DNA of 64,000 bases from Janthinobacterium lividum (GCF_034424625.1 NZ_CP139976.1:930001-994000), one strand, 5' to 3'. Shown: positions 35,010 through 44,550, numbered from the stretch's first letter. Made by a program: numbers and translations. Notes: a model not told the origin generated them from the letters alone.

Positions 35010-35219
35010 GAATAGGGAGATAGGCCAGCTGCGCCATGTTACGTGCGATCGGATGTATTCAAAGCAAGGGAGCAACTGACTTCTTTTGAAAATATATTGC
35101 TTTAAAATACTATCGTACTTCATGCTATCTATGGAACGAAATTGCATTTTATTTATGTTTGCATGTCTCTCTCTAGCAACTATTGGTGGCCGCTAGCAAG
35201 TTGAGCCGCGCACCAACTA

Positions 35220-35245
35220 CAACGCCAGCCCGAAGGCTGGCGTTG
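35220..35245 (-). terminator. Hairpin between DUF819 gene and the sulfotransferase cluster
   Basis: A perfect 11-bp stem CAACGCCAGCC / GGCTGGCGTTG with a CGAA loop, 36 bp past the DUF819 stop. No strong T-run on either side, so efficiency is uncertain. Confidence 0.65.
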
Positions 35246-35280
35246 TCGTTGCGGATCGCCTGGTCAAGCCAGGATCGTCA

Positions 35281-36528
35281 TCACCCCGCCATGCTGCGCA
35301 GGATCAGCCCCGTGATGTAGGCGCCGTAGGTGCCCAGCGCATAGCCAAGCACGGCCAGCAGCACGCCGACGGGGGCCAGGGCCGGATGGAAGGCGCTGGC
35401 GATGACGGGGGCGGAGGCGGCGCCGCCGATGTTCGCTTGCGATCCCACGGCCATGAAGAACAGGGGCGCGCGGATCAGTTTGGCGACGAGCAGCATCAGG
35501 CCGCCATGCACGGCGATCCAGATCAGGCCCAGCAGGAACAAAAACGGCTTGTCGAGCAGGGCGCCCAGGTCCATGTGCATGCCGATTGTCGCCACCAGCA
35601 CGTACAGCATGGCCGAGCCGATGGTCGAGGCGCCCGCGCCTTCCAGGCTGCGCGCCTTGGTAAAGCTGAGCAGCAAGCCGAAGGTGGTGGCGAGCACGAC
35701 GATCCAGAAGAAGTTCGACGTCAGGCTGTAGTCCTGCAAGCGCCATGCGGCGGGCATGGTGTTGATCCAGCTGATGATGGGGCCGGCCAGGAAGTGCGAC
35801 AGGCCCGTCACGCCCAGGCCCACGCCGAGGATGATCATGATGTCGGTCAGGGTGGCGATGCGCGCGTGTTGCGTGCGGTAGCTTTCGATGCTGTCCTTGA
35901 GCGCGTTGATGGCCGTCAAATCGGCCCCCGTCCAGCGGTCGAAGGCGCCCGCGCGGCCGGCCAGGAACAGCAGCACGGCCGTCCAGACGTTGGCCACCAG
36001 CACGTCGACGGCGACGAACTGGCCGAACAGGGTGGCATCCACTTCAAACACTTCCTTCATGGCCGCCTGGTTGGCACCGCCGCCTATCCACGAGCCGGCC
36101 ACGGTGGTCATGCCGCGCCACGTGTCGCCTGCCACCGTTTCCGGGTGGATCAAACGCAAGGCTTCGAACGAGACGAGGGCGCCCAGCATGACGCCCAGGG
36201 TGCCGGTCAAGAACATGATGATGGCCTTGGGGCCGAGGCGGATGATGCCGCCGAAATCGATGGCCACGCACAGCAGGACCAGCGCGCTGGGCAGCAGGTA
36301 GTCGCGCGCCACCGCATACAGGCCGGAAGCGTTGCCATCGATGATGCCAAACGTGTTGAGCAGTGCCGGGATCAGGTAGCACATCAGCAGCGACGGGATA
36401 TACGTATAAAACTTTTTCCAGAAGCCATCCTGGCGGGAGGCGGTCCAGAAGACGGTCCCCAGGGTCAGGGCGAGCAAGCCGAGGACGACGGCGTCATTGG
36501 TGATCAGGGCGGTAGTGGCAGGTGGCAT
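35281..36528 (-). CDS. DUF819 family integral membrane protein
   Basis: A 415-residue polytopic membrane protein of the DUF819 (YjcL-like) family. Seen: about ten hydrophobic segments, with the conserved WRGMTTVAGSWIGGGANQAAMKEVFEV in the first half and FFMAVGSQANIGGAASAPVIASAFHPALAPVGVLLAVLGYALGTYGA near the end, two inverted-repeat-like glycine-rich stretches typical of transporters. The substrate is unknown. It is monocistronic, with a hairpin downstream. Confidence 0.9.
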   Translation of the reverse strand: MPPATTALITNDAVVLGLLALTLGTVFWTASRQDGFWKKFYTYIPSLLMCYLIPALLNTFGIIDGNASGLYAVARDYLLPSALVLLCVAIDFGGIIRLGPKAIIMFLTGTLGVMLGALVSFEALRLIHPETVAGDTWRGMTTVAGSWIGGGANQAAMKEVFEVDATLFGQFVAVDVLVANVWTAVLLFLAGRAGAFDRWTGADLTAINALKDSIESYRTQHARIATLTDIMIILGVGLGVTGLSHFLAGPIISWINTMPAAWRLQDYSLTSNFFWIVVLATTFGLLLSFTKARSLEGAGASTIGSAMLYVLVATIGMHMDLGALLDKPFLFLLGLIWIAVHGGLMLLVAKLIRAPLFFMAVGSQANIGGAASAPVIASAFHPALAPVGVLLAVLGYALGTYGAYITGLILRSMAG

Positions 36529-36712
36529 CGGGGATTCCGGTGAACGTGTCAGGGACGCACCGGGTGCCGATCAGGCCCCCGGGCGCAGGGTGGCCGTATC
36601 GTATAGCAATGTTGAAGCCTAAACAAATTGCTTAGACGGTGGTGCGTGGATTTTTACTTGCCAAATCAAACACTTAGATACTGGTTCCTCACCCCGCGCG
36701 GCAGACTGGCGG

Positions 36713-38074
36713 TTACAAATAACGTGCCAGCAAGGCCTTGTCGAGGGCCCCGTCGAGTTCGATGCGCACGAAGTGGCCGCTGCCGGGCGCCACCTGGATC
36801 TCGCTGCCATCGTCGTCGAGCATGCGCGCAATGGTGAAATCGCGGTTGCCACCCGGATGCACGGCCTCGATGCGGTCGCCCACGGCGAAGCGGTTTTTCA
36901 CTTCCACCCTGGCCCAGCCGTCCGTCACGCCCAGCACGTCGCCCACGTACTGGCTGCGGTCCGCCTCGGACGCGCCTCGCATGTAGTTCTGGTGCGTCTG
37001 CGTGTGGTGGCGCTGGTAGAAACCATCCGTATAGCCGCGGTTGGCCAGGCCTTGCAGCTGACCTAAGAGACCAATATCGAAGGGGCGGCCCGCCACGGCG
37101 TCATCGATGGCCTGGCGGTAGACTTGCGCCGTGCGCGCCGCGTAGTACAGCGACTTGGTGCGGCCTTCGACCTTCAGCGAGTCGACGCCGATTTTCACCA
37201 GGCGCTCGATGTGCTCGACGGCGCGCAAATCCTTCGAATTCATGATGTAGGTGCCGTGCTCGTCCTCGAGTATCGGCATCAGCTGGCCCGGACGCTGGGC
37301 TTCTTCAATAAAATATGGCTGGTCGGCCAGCGGGTGGCGCGGCTGCTGGTGCAGGGCGGAAAACGCGTTGTTGTCGGCTTCGGCCAGCGCCTGGTGAAAT
37401 TCCAGCGGCACTACCTGCATGCCGCCCAAGTCGCCGCTGGCGTCTTCGGACGCATTTTTCACCTTGTAATCCCAGCGGCAGGAATTCGTGCACGTACCCT
37501 GGTTCGGATCGCGGTGGTTGAAATAACCGGACAACAGGCAGCGGCCCGAATAGGCGATGCACAGGGCGCCGTGGACGAATACCTCGAGCTCCATTTCCGG
37601 GCAGCGCTGGCGGATTTCCTCGATTTCGTCGAGCGACAATTCGCGCGACAGGATCACGCGCGTCAAGCCCATGCGGTGCCAGAATTTGACGTCGGCCCAG
37701 TTAACGGCGTTCGCCTGCACCGACAGGTGCACGGGGACGTCCGGCCACTTGTCGCGCACCATCATGATCAGGCCCGGGTCGGCCATGATCAGCGCGTCGG
37801 GACGCATGGCGATCACCGGCTCCATGTCGCGCAAATACGTTTTCAGCTTGGCGTTGTGGGCGAAGATATTGCTGGCGACAAAAAATTGCTTGCCGCGCGC
37901 ATGCGCGCCTTCAATTCCCTCCTGCAAGGCTTGCAAGGTCGAAAAATCATTATTGCGCACACGCAAGCTGTAGCGCGGCTGGCCCGCGTAGACGGCGTCA
38001 GCGCCAAAGTCGAAGGCGGCATGCATCTTGGCCAGGGAGCCGGCAGGCAGGAGGAGTTCGGGAGCGTGGCGCAT
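36713..38074 (-). CDS. trhP: tRNA 5-hydroxyuridine synthesis protein TrhP (peptidase U32 family)
   Basis: 453 residues, the same length as E. coli TrhP (YegQ) and similar along its whole length: PELLLPAGSLAKMHAAFDFGADAVYAGQPRYSLRVRNNDF, VHLSVQANAVNWADVKFWHRMGLTRVILSRELSLDEIEEIR, then the Cys-bearing VFVHGALCIAYSGRCLLSGYFNHRDPNQGTCTNSCRW and EDEHGTYIMNSKDLRA. TrhP makes 5-hydroxyuridine at the tRNA wobble position from prephenate; despite the family name it is not known to be a protease. The conserved cysteines likely hold an iron-sulfur cluster. Start at 38074 matches E. coli. Confidence 0.95.
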   Translation of the reverse strand: MRHAPELLLPAGSLAKMHAAFDFGADAVYAGQPRYSLRVRNNDFSTLQALQEGIEGAHARGKQFFVASNIFAHNAKLKTYLRDMEPVIAMRPDALIMADPGLIMMVRDKWPDVPVHLSVQANAVNWADVKFWHRMGLTRVILSRELSLDEIEEIRQRCPEMELEVFVHGALCIAYSGRCLLSGYFNHRDPNQGTCTNSCRWDYKVKNASEDASGDLGGMQVVPLEFHQALAEADNNAFSALHQQPRHPLADQPYFIEEAQRPGQLMPILEDEHGTYIMNSKDLRAVEHIERLVKIGVDSLKVEGRTKSLYYAARTAQVYRQAIDDAVAGRPFDIGLLGQLQGLANRGYTDGFYQRHHTQTHQNYMRGASEADRSQYVGDVLGVTDGWARVEVKNRFAVGDRIEAVHPGGNRDFTIARMLDDDGSEIQVAPGSGHFVRIELDGALDKALLARYL

Positions 38075-38166
38075 GGAGGAGGGGCAAAGCCGGCGATTGT
38101 AAGCGGGCGGCGAGCGCATTGCATTGCCCTGGATCAAGGGATTGCAAGGCGCTGCGCCGTGGCAGC

Positions 38167-39555
38167 CTAGGTGGCCGGACAGATGTTCTGGTTGGCGCGG
38201 AACAGGTTGGCGGGATCGTATTGCTTCTTGATGCGCGCCAGGCGCGGATAGTTCACGCCATACGCGTCGGCCGTGCGCCCGCTTTCATCCTCGGTCAGGA
38301 AATTGACGTAGACGCTGCCCGTCGCATACGGTGCCGCGTCGTTGAAGAAGTCGCGAGCCCAGGCGATGCAGCGCGCATCATCGGCCGGCTCGTCCCAGCG
38401 CGTGTGCACGTTCATCACGTACAGGGCGTCGCGGTGCGGATAGGCCGTATCCTGCGGCGCCGGCCGGCTCGCCTGCGCGCCCAGCAGGCCGAGGAAGATT
38501 TCGCATTGCGGCGTCGGCAGCTTGCCGGCATGGCGGATGACAGTATCGATGGCCGCGTCGCTGAGCTGCGTGAAGTTGTGCGATTTCCAGTAATTGCGCG
38601 CGCCCGGCGTGAGCAGGGCATCGAACGCCTGTTGCCAGGCCGTGTACGGCATGCTGCCCAGGTGCATGCCCAGCGGCTGGCCGAAGCTGCCGATGCGCTC
38701 GATCGCTTCCTGCATGGCGGCAGATTGCACAGGTGAAAAGACGGGCAGGACCAGCACGTCCTGGCCGTGCACTTCCGGTGGCAGGAAGGGCAGCGGCGGC
38801 GCCTTGCGCAAGACGGCCCAGACGGTCAATTCATCGGGCATGCCGTCGACGAAGTCGCGGTATTTCGTCAGCACCGCCTTGGCTTGCGCGTAAGGAAACA
38901 CGATGAGGCCAGCCGTGACTTGCGGCCCCACCGGATGCAGCTGGAATTCGAAGCGCGTGACCACGCCGAAGTTGCCGCCGCCGCCGCGCAAGGCCCAGAA
39001 CAGGTCGGGATGCTCCGTCGCGCTCGCATGCAGGAATTGTCCGTCGGCCGTGACGACGTCGGCCGCCAGCAGGTTGTCGGCCGCCAGGCCCAGCGTGCGG
39101 CTGAGCCAGCCAAAGCCGCCGCCCAGGGCCAGTCCTGCCACGCCTGTGGTGGAATTGATGCCCAGCGGCGTGGCCAGGCCGAACGCTTGCGCCTCGTGGT
39201 CGAAGTCGTGCAAGGTAGCCCCGCCTTCGACGTGGGCGCGGCGTTGTTGCGGATCGATATGCACCGAGCGCATGCCGGACAGGTCGATCACCAGGCCATC
39301 GTTGCACAGGGCGCTGCCGGCGATATTGTGGCCGCCGCCCCGCACGGCCAGGGGCAGGCCGTGGTCGCGCGCATATGCCAGCGCCGTGCGCACGTCGGCC
39401 ATGCCCGCGCAGCGCGCGATGAGGGCCGGATGCCGGTCGATCATCGCATTCCAGACGGCGCGCGCGCTGTCGTAGCCGGCGTCGTTCGTTTGTAACAGTT
39501 GCCCTCTCAATGAGGCTTGCAACTCATTGAGCTGGCCGTTCGTCAAGGTATTCAT
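38167..39555 (-). CDS. FAD-binding oxidoreductase, berberine-bridge-enzyme type
   Basis: A 462-residue PCMH-type flavoprotein. The FAD-attaching His is in VRGGGHNIAGSALCNDG. The substrate domain and the C-terminal BBE element (PRLARIKKQYDPANLFRANQNI) are present. The second covalent link of bicovalent members (a Cys before V-G-x-x-G) is missing: the region reads LGINSTTGVAGLALGGG, so the flavin is probably held by His only. Family members oxidise sugars, alkaloids or polyketides with oxygen. No signal peptide. GGGAGG upstream supports the start. Confidence 0.92.
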   Translation of the reverse strand: MNTLTNGQLNELQASLRGQLLQTNDAGYDSARAVWNAMIDRHPALIARCAGMADVRTALAYARDHGLPLAVRGGGHNIAGSALCNDGLVIDLSGMRSVHIDPQQRRAHVEGGATLHDFDHEAQAFGLATPLGINSTTGVAGLALGGGFGWLSRTLGLAADNLLAADVVTADGQFLHASATEHPDLFWALRGGGGNFGVVTRFEFQLHPVGPQVTAGLIVFPYAQAKAVLTKYRDFVDGMPDELTVWAVLRKAPPLPFLPPEVHGQDVLVLPVFSPVQSAAMQEAIERIGSFGQPLGMHLGSMPYTAWQQAFDALLTPGARNYWKSHNFTQLSDAAIDTVIRHAGKLPTPQCEIFLGLLGAQASRPAPQDTAYPHRDALYVMNVHTRWDEPADDARCIAWARDFFNDAAPYATGSVYVNFLTEDESGRTADAYGVNYPRLARIKKQYDPANLFRANQNICPAT

Positions 39556-39776
39556 CGTGTACCTCCCAGCGGCTGCATGCGGTTATGGGTATGGTGACGG
39601 GAAGCAGGAGGACTGTCCCCGCGTGCCGGCCTGCATGCATCGTTTGCCAGCGCGTGGTTTCATGATAGGAAGGCACCAGACGGTACGCAAGCCCAGGTGC
39701 TGGCAACTGAAACAAGGAAGTGCGAGGGCTTGCGCTGCGACAGACGATGGGCTGCCTGAACGACGGGGTTGCCGCT

Positions 39777-40415
39777 TCAGGCGTAGGGCGTGCCCGCCAT
39801 GGCGGCGTTCAAGCCCGTGTGTCCCCGGTCTACCAGGGACAGGAAGCCGGCCTTGGCCAGTTGCGCGTCGCCATGTTGCGTGAAGGCACGGTGCGCCTCG
39901 ATGAGGGCGGTGCTCCACGTGGCCAGCAGCAGGCTGGCCGCCAGGTGCGCGAGGGGATCGCTTGCATCGCGCCCCGTGGATTCGGTCAGCGCTTGCGCCA
40001 CTACTTGCGCCAGTTCGTCGCGGATGGCCCGCGCCCGCGCTTTCAAGGTATCGCTGGCTTCGATGGTGGCAATGAAACCCTGGCCAGCGGCGGAAAAGGT
40101 GATGTAGGGACTGTCTTCCAGTACCAGCCGGTGCGCCAGCAGGCGCAGGGTTTCGATGGGCGGGATGGCGGGATCGCGCTGGCGCAAGGCGTCGCGCAGC
40201 AGTTCGCGCCCTTCTTCCTCGCGGTCGAAGAACATGTCTTCCTTGCGCGGGAAATGGTTGAACACCGTCATGCGTCCCACGCTGGCCGCCGCCGCGATCT
40301 CGTCCACCGTCACCTGCTCGAAGCCGCGCACGAAGAACAGGCGCGTGGCGGCATTCGAGATGGCTTGGCGGGTGGCAAGGCGTTTGCGGGAGCGGAGGTC
40401 GGAAGGAATCGTCAT
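39777..40415 (-). CDS. TetR family transcriptional regulator
   Basis: 212 residues. The N-terminal helix-turn-helix is typical: RQAISNAATRLFFVRGFEQVTVDEIAAAASVGRMTVFNHFPRKEDMF. The C-terminal ligand domain is all-alpha. It is divergent from a TetA-like efflux gene, and two identical palindromes lie between them, so it most likely represses both genes until an inducer binds. It is not of the classical TetR(A-H) subtype by sequence. Confidence 0.93.
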   Translation of the reverse strand: MTIPSDLRSRKRLATRQAISNAATRLFFVRGFEQVTVDEIAAAASVGRMTVFNHFPRKEDMFFDREEEGRELLRDALRQRDPAIPPIETLRLLAHRLVLEDSPYITFSAAGQGFIATIEASDTLKARARAIRDELAQVVAQALTESTGRDASDPLAHLAASLLLATWSTALIEAHRAFTQHGDAQLAKAGFLSLVDRGHTGLNAAMAGTPYA

Positions 40416-40437
40416 GTTGCCACGATCATACACGAAG

Positions 40438-40450
40438 TGTACTGAGTACA
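40438..40450. promoter_or_regulatory. Candidate TetR operator, copy 1
   Basis: TGTACTGAGTACA, a perfect 13-bp palindrome around a central base, 22 bp upstream of the regulator's start codon. An identical copy is 55 bp away. Confidence 0.75.
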
Positions 40451-40492
40451 GATAAGGCTTGCTGGCGCGGCAAGGTTGGGCGTACTATTTTA

Positions 40493-40505
40493 TGTACTGA
40501 GTACA
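40493..40505. promoter_or_regulatory. Candidate TetR operator, copy 2
   Basis: A second TGTACTGAGTACA, extended to TATGTACTGAGTACATA (40491-40507), 16 bp before the efflux gene start, where bound repressor would block transcription or its start. Confidence 0.78.
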
Positions 40506-40521
40506 TATTTAGATTGAGTAT

Positions 40522-41742
40522 ATGAAAGAATCTGTTCCTGTGGCGGCATTGCCCGTCATCTTTACCACTGTCGTGCTCGACGCCGTCGGCATCGGCCTGA
40601 TCTTTCCCATCCTGCCGGCGCTGCTGCGGGAGGTCACGCACGCCGATAACGTGGCGCCGTATATCGGCATCATGACGGCCCTGTATGCGTTGATGCAGTT
40701 CATCTTTGCGCCCGTGCTGGGGGCCCTGAGCGACCGCCTGGGGCGGCGCCCCGTGCTGCTGCTTTCGTTGGCGGGCGCGGCCGTCAATTACCTGTTCCTC
40801 GCCTTTGCGCCGAGCCTGTGGATGCTGCTGCTGGGGCGTGCCATCGCCGGGTTGACGAGCGCCAACGTTTCCGTGGCCACCGCCTACATCACCGACATTT
40901 CTCCCGAGGCGAAGCGGGCGCACCGCTTCGGTTTGCTCAACGCCATGTTCGGCGCAGGCTTCATCATCGGTCCCGTGCTGGGAGGCGCGCTGGGCGATTA
41001 CGGGCTGCGCCTGCCGTTCATGGCGGCAGCCGTTTTGAATGCCGGTAATTTGCTGCTGGCCTGGCATCTGCTGCCAGAATCACGCCACCCCTCGCGCACG
41101 CCGACACGGGGGAAAAACGACCTGGCGGCATTGAACCCTCTGCGCCCGTTGCGCTGGGTTTTCTCGGAGAAAAGCTTGTTGCCGATTACCGTCATCTTCT
41201 TTACCTTCAGCGCGGCCGGCGAAGTGTATGGCGTGTGCTGGGCGCTGTGGGGCCACGATGCGTTCGCGTGGAACGGGCTGTGGATCGGCCTGTCGCTGGG
41301 CGCCTTTGGCGTGTGCCAGGCGCTGGCCCAGGCTTTTCTACCTGGCCCGGCCGTGAAACTGCTGGGCGAGCGCGCCACCATCCTGGCGGGCGTGGCCTGC
41401 GCCTGCGTGGCATTGACCGTCATGGCGTTTGCCACGCGCAGCTGGATGATCTTCGCCATCATGCCCGTGTTCGCCTTGGGCGGCATCGGCGCGCCGGCCC
41501 TGCAGTCGCTGGCCACGCGCCAGGTGGCCGAGGACCGGCAAGGCCAGTTCCAGGGTGTGCTGGCCTCGGCCGTGAGCCTGGCGTCCGTGCTGTGCCCGCT
41601 GGTGTTTTCCAGCATCTATTTTGGCGTCAGGGCGTACTGGCCCGGCGCCGTCTGGCTGTCGGTGATTGTCGTGTACGCGGCACTGGTGCCGCTCGTGCTG
41701 GGCTTGCGCTTGCAGAAGCCGGCGCAAGCCCAGGCAGGCTAG
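40522..41742 (+). CDS. TetA-like MFS drug efflux transporter
   Basis: A 406-residue 12-helix antiporter closely patterned on TetA: helix 1 TTVVLDAVGIGLIFPILPALLREV, loop 2-3 motif GALSDRLGRRPVLLLSLAGAAVNYLFLA, GRAIAGLTSANVSVATAYITDISP, FGAGFIIGPVLGGALGDYG and GGIGAPALQSLATRQVAEDRQGQFQGVLASAVSLASVLCPLVF. This fits the TCR/Tet family of proton-drug antiporters. Whether tetracycline is a substrate cannot be read; chromosomal relatives often export other compounds. It is paired with a divergent TetR regulator and its stop overlaps that of the convergent DUF1059 gene. Confidence 0.93.
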   Translation: MKESVPVAALPVIFTTVVLDAVGIGLIFPILPALLREVTHADNVAPYIGIMTALYALMQFIFAPVLGALSDRLGRRPVLLLSLAGAAVNYLFLAFAPSLWMLLLGRAIAGLTSANVSVATAYITDISPEAKRAHRFGLLNAMFGAGFIIGPVLGGALGDYGLRLPFMAAAVLNAGNLLLAWHLLPESRHPSRTPTRGKNDLAALNPLRPLRWVFSEKSLLPITVIFFTFSAAGEVYGVCWALWGHDAFAWNGLWIGLSLGAFGVCQALAQAFLPGPAVKLLGERATILAGVACACVALTVMAFATRSWMIFAIMPVFALGGIGAPALQSLATRQVAEDRQGQFQGVLASAVSLASVLCPLVFSSIYFGVRAYWPGAVWLSVIVVYAALVPLVLGLRLQKPAQAQAG

Positions 41743-41984
41743 TGCGCGTGCGAGGCCCCGCTGCTGCCGGCTTGCCCGGTCATGGGCAGATGTTCGGGCG
41801 GCATGCCGTCCTTGAACAATTGGCGTAGTTGCTGGCGCAGCTCCGGCGTGTCGTGGTGATGGTGTACCGAGACTGCGTGTTCCACAGCAATGCCCAGCAG
41901 CTCTTCCTCGCTGTCAGCCGAGATGGTTACCGAGCAATGCGTGTCGCTTGGGAATTCCCTGCAATCGATGTATTTGCGCGTCAT
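41739..41984 (-). CDS. DUF1059 family small protein
   Basis: An 81-residue protein of the DUF1059 family: RKYIDCREFPSDTHCSVTISADSEEELLGIAVEHAVSVHHHHDTPELRQQLRQLFKD, with the family's two Cys and His-rich HHHHD stretch, then a short unconserved tail. Function unknown; the Cys/His content hints at metal binding. The stop overlaps the stop of the convergent MFS gene. An in-frame upstream extension to 42044 is not supported. Confidence 0.88.
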   Translation of the reverse strand: MTRKYIDCREFPSDTHCSVTISADSEEELLGIAVEHAVSVHHHHDTPELRQQLRQLFKDGMPPEHLPMTGQAGSSGASHAH

Positions 41985-42055
41985 GATCGACTCCTTTCTG
42001 GAAAGAGCGGGCACCGCACCCGCTCCATTCAGTATAGGCCGCAAAGCAGCCCCGC

Positions 42056-44428
42056 CTAGGCTGCGCGGCTCTCGCCAGCGGATTCGTCATCAAGACGCTG
42101 CACGACGCCGCCGCCTTGAGCCAGATGCGCCGCATCGGCGGGAAAATCGTCGACCTGGATCAAGCCGTCGACCAGGCGCGCATATTCGAGCAAGGTATTG
42201 TGCTCCTGGCAGCTGACCGAGCCTGCGGCCTTGGCCGTTGCCAGCCACTGCTGCATGGCGGACAGGCTTTGCGGCAGGTGCCGCAGGGCTGCGCCTGCGG
42301 GCGTGTCTTTCAGGCGTTTTTCGATGTGCAGCACGTCGGCTAACAGGGCCAGTGCCCGCTCGGCGCAAGCCACGGGATCTGTGTTGTCGTTGGCCACATA
42401 ACCGTCGGCCAGTAGGCGCTCGCGGTCGGCACCCGGCGTTTGCAGGGCCAGCGCCACTTCGCTGCCCAGCTCGTCGGAAGGCGGGCGATGCGGCAGGCCG
42501 AACGGGAACAGCAGGGTGCGCAGCAGCACGGCCAGCACGCGCGCGGGGAAATTGTCGAGTACGCCCGTCAAGCCCTGCTGCGCCTTGACCAGCGCATCTT
42601 GCAGCGACCAGTGCACATAGGGCAGGTCGGCCTCGGGCCGGCCATCGTCCTCGTAGCGCTTCAGCACGGACGAAGCCAGGTACAGCTGCGCCAGCACGTC
42701 GCCCAGCCGGGCGGACAGCCGCTCGCGGCGCTTGAGCTCGCCGCCGAGCACGAACATCGACATATCCGTCATGACGGCAAACGCCGTCGACAGCCGCGTC
42801 AGGGCGCGGTAGTAGGGCGCCAGTGCGGGCGCGCCGGTGTCGGGCGCGGCCGCCAGGCGCGCGCCGCCCAGTCCGTACCATAATCCCCTGGCCAGGTTGC
42901 CCAGCACAAAGCCCACGTGGCCAAAGAAGGCAGCGTCGAAATCCCGCAGGGCCTTGCGGCCATCGCTTTCGTTGACGGCGGCCATTTCCCTGAGCACATA
43001 CGGATGCGCGCGGATGGCGCCCTGGCCGAAGATGATCAGGCTGCGCGTGAGGATGTTGGCCCCTTCGACGGTAATGGCGATGGGGATTTGCTGGTAGGCG
43101 CTGGCGAGGAAGTTGTTGGGCCCCACGCAGATGCCCTTGCCGCCGAGAATGTCCATGCCGTCATTGACGAGCGCGCGGCCCCGTTCCGTGACGTGGTATT
43201 TGACGATGGCGGAAATGACGGCCGGCTTTTCGCCCAGGTCGACGGCGTGCGCGGCCAGCGTGCGGGCCGCGTCCATCAGGTACAGGTTGGCGCCCATGCG
43301 GGCCAGCGCTTCCTGCACCCCTTCGAATTTGCCGATAGCCATGTTGAACTGGCGCCGCACGGCCGCATACGCGCCGGTGCCGCGCACGGCCATCTTGCCC
43401 ATGCCCACGCTGGACGAGGGCAGCGAAATGGCGCGCCCGGCCGCCAGGCACTCCATCAGCATGCGCCATCCCTTGCCCACTTGCGCCTGGCCGCCGATGA
43501 CCCAGTCGATGGGGATGAAGACATCGTTGCCCGAGGTGGGGCCGTTCTGGAACGCGGCGTTCAATGGGTGATGGCGGCGGCCGATCACCACGCCGTCGTG
43601 GCTGGCGGGGATCAGGGCGCAAGTGATGCCCGGCGTGTCATTCTCGGACAGCAGATGTTCGGGGTCGCTGGTCTGGAATGCCAGTCCCAGCAAGGTCGCC
43701 ACGGGCGCCAGGGTGATGTAGCGCTTGTTCCAGGTGAGGCGGAAACCCAGCGTGGCGCGGCCCTCATGCATGCCCATGCACACGACGCCGAGGTCGGGAA
43801 TGGCGGCCGCATCGGAACCCGCATACGGGCTGGTGAGGGCAAAACAGGGAATCTCGGTGCCGGCGGCTAATCGCGGCAGATAATGGTTTTTCTGTTCTTC
43901 GGTGCCGTAATGCAGCAGCAGCTCGGCCGGCCCCAGCGAATTGGGTACCATCACGGTGACGGCCAGCGCCGAGCAGCGGCTCGACAATTTCATGACCACT
44001 TGCGAGTGCATGTAGGCGGAGAATTGCTTGCCGCCGTATTGTTTCGGGATGATCATGCCGAGGAAACCTTGCGCCTTCATGTAGGCCCAGGCCTGGGGCA
44101 GCAAGTCCTGCGCCTGCTGCGTTTCCCAGTCGTTGACCAGTTCGCACAGCCGCTCGACGTCATGCTCGAGAAAGTGACGCTCCTCGGTCGTGAGCGAGGC
44201 ACGTCCATAGTCCAGCAGCTTGGGCCAGTCGGGCCGGCCGGAAAACAGGTCCGCGTCCCACCACGTGGTACCCGCTTCGAGCGCGTCGCGTTCCGTGTCG
44301 GACATGGTTGGCAAGATGCGCTTGAACAAGGCCAGCAAGCGCGGGGTGAGCAGGGCGCGGCGCACGGGGCCGGGGGCGAACAGTAAAGCCAAGCCCAGCA
44401 GGGCTACCATCAGTAGGATCGTCAGCAT
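42056..44428 (-). CDS. fadE: Acyl-CoA dehydrogenase FadE
   Basis: 790 residues, the large membrane-associated FadE type (E. coli 814). The hydrophobic N-terminus (MLTILLMVALLGLALLF) would anchor it. The acyl-CoA dehydrogenase core has WETQQAQDLLPQAWAYMKAQGFLGMIIPKQYGGKQFSAYMHSQVVMKLSSRCSALAVTVMVPNSLGPAELLLHYGT, ALTSPYAGSD and VEGANILTRSLIIFGQGAIRAHPY, followed by the FadE-specific DUF1974 C-terminal domain. It carries out the first step of fatty-acid beta-oxidation, passing electrons to ETF. GGGAG upstream supports the start. Confidence 0.95.
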   Translation of the reverse strand: MLTILLMVALLGLALLFAPGPVRRALLTPRLLALFKRILPTMSDTERDALEAGTTWWDADLFSGRPDWPKLLDYGRASLTTEERHFLEHDVERLCELVNDWETQQAQDLLPQAWAYMKAQGFLGMIIPKQYGGKQFSAYMHSQVVMKLSSRCSALAVTVMVPNSLGPAELLLHYGTEEQKNHYLPRLAAGTEIPCFALTSPYAGSDAAAIPDLGVVCMGMHEGRATLGFRLTWNKRYITLAPVATLLGLAFQTSDPEHLLSENDTPGITCALIPASHDGVVIGRRHHPLNAAFQNGPTSGNDVFIPIDWVIGGQAQVGKGWRMLMECLAAGRAISLPSSSVGMGKMAVRGTGAYAAVRRQFNMAIGKFEGVQEALARMGANLYLMDAARTLAAHAVDLGEKPAVISAIVKYHVTERGRALVNDGMDILGGKGICVGPNNFLASAYQQIPIAITVEGANILTRSLIIFGQGAIRAHPYVLREMAAVNESDGRKALRDFDAAFFGHVGFVLGNLARGLWYGLGGARLAAAPDTGAPALAPYYRALTRLSTAFAVMTDMSMFVLGGELKRRERLSARLGDVLAQLYLASSVLKRYEDDGRPEADLPYVHWSLQDALVKAQQGLTGVLDNFPARVLAVLLRTLLFPFGLPHRPPSDELGSEVALALQTPGADRERLLADGYVANDNTDPVACAERALALLADVLHIEKRLKDTPAGAALRHLPQSLSAMQQWLATAKAAGSVSCQEHNTLLEYARLVDGLIQVDDFPADAAHLAQGGGVVQRLDDESAGESRAA

Positions 44429-44501
44429 GCGTATCTCCCTGTGTAATAAGTACAGGGTAGGCCGATTTGGTGAATGTTACTGTGCGGTACAGCGCATACG
44501 C

Positions 44502-44530
44502 ACAACGCCAACCGCATGGGTTGGCGTTGT
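44502..44530. terminator. Hairpin between collagen-like lipoprotein gene and fadE
   Basis: A perfect 12-bp stem ACAACGCCAACC / GGTTGGCGTTGT, 5-base loop. It lies 20 bp past the lipoprotein stop; no strong T-run. Confidence 0.65.
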
Positions 44531-44550
44531 GCTGTATGGTGTGGGGCGTA

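Noticed and set aside
35010..35147. N-terminal extension of the sulfotransferase
   Set aside because: AT-rich, not like the family, and the product without it matches Stf0 length; kept as an alternative only.
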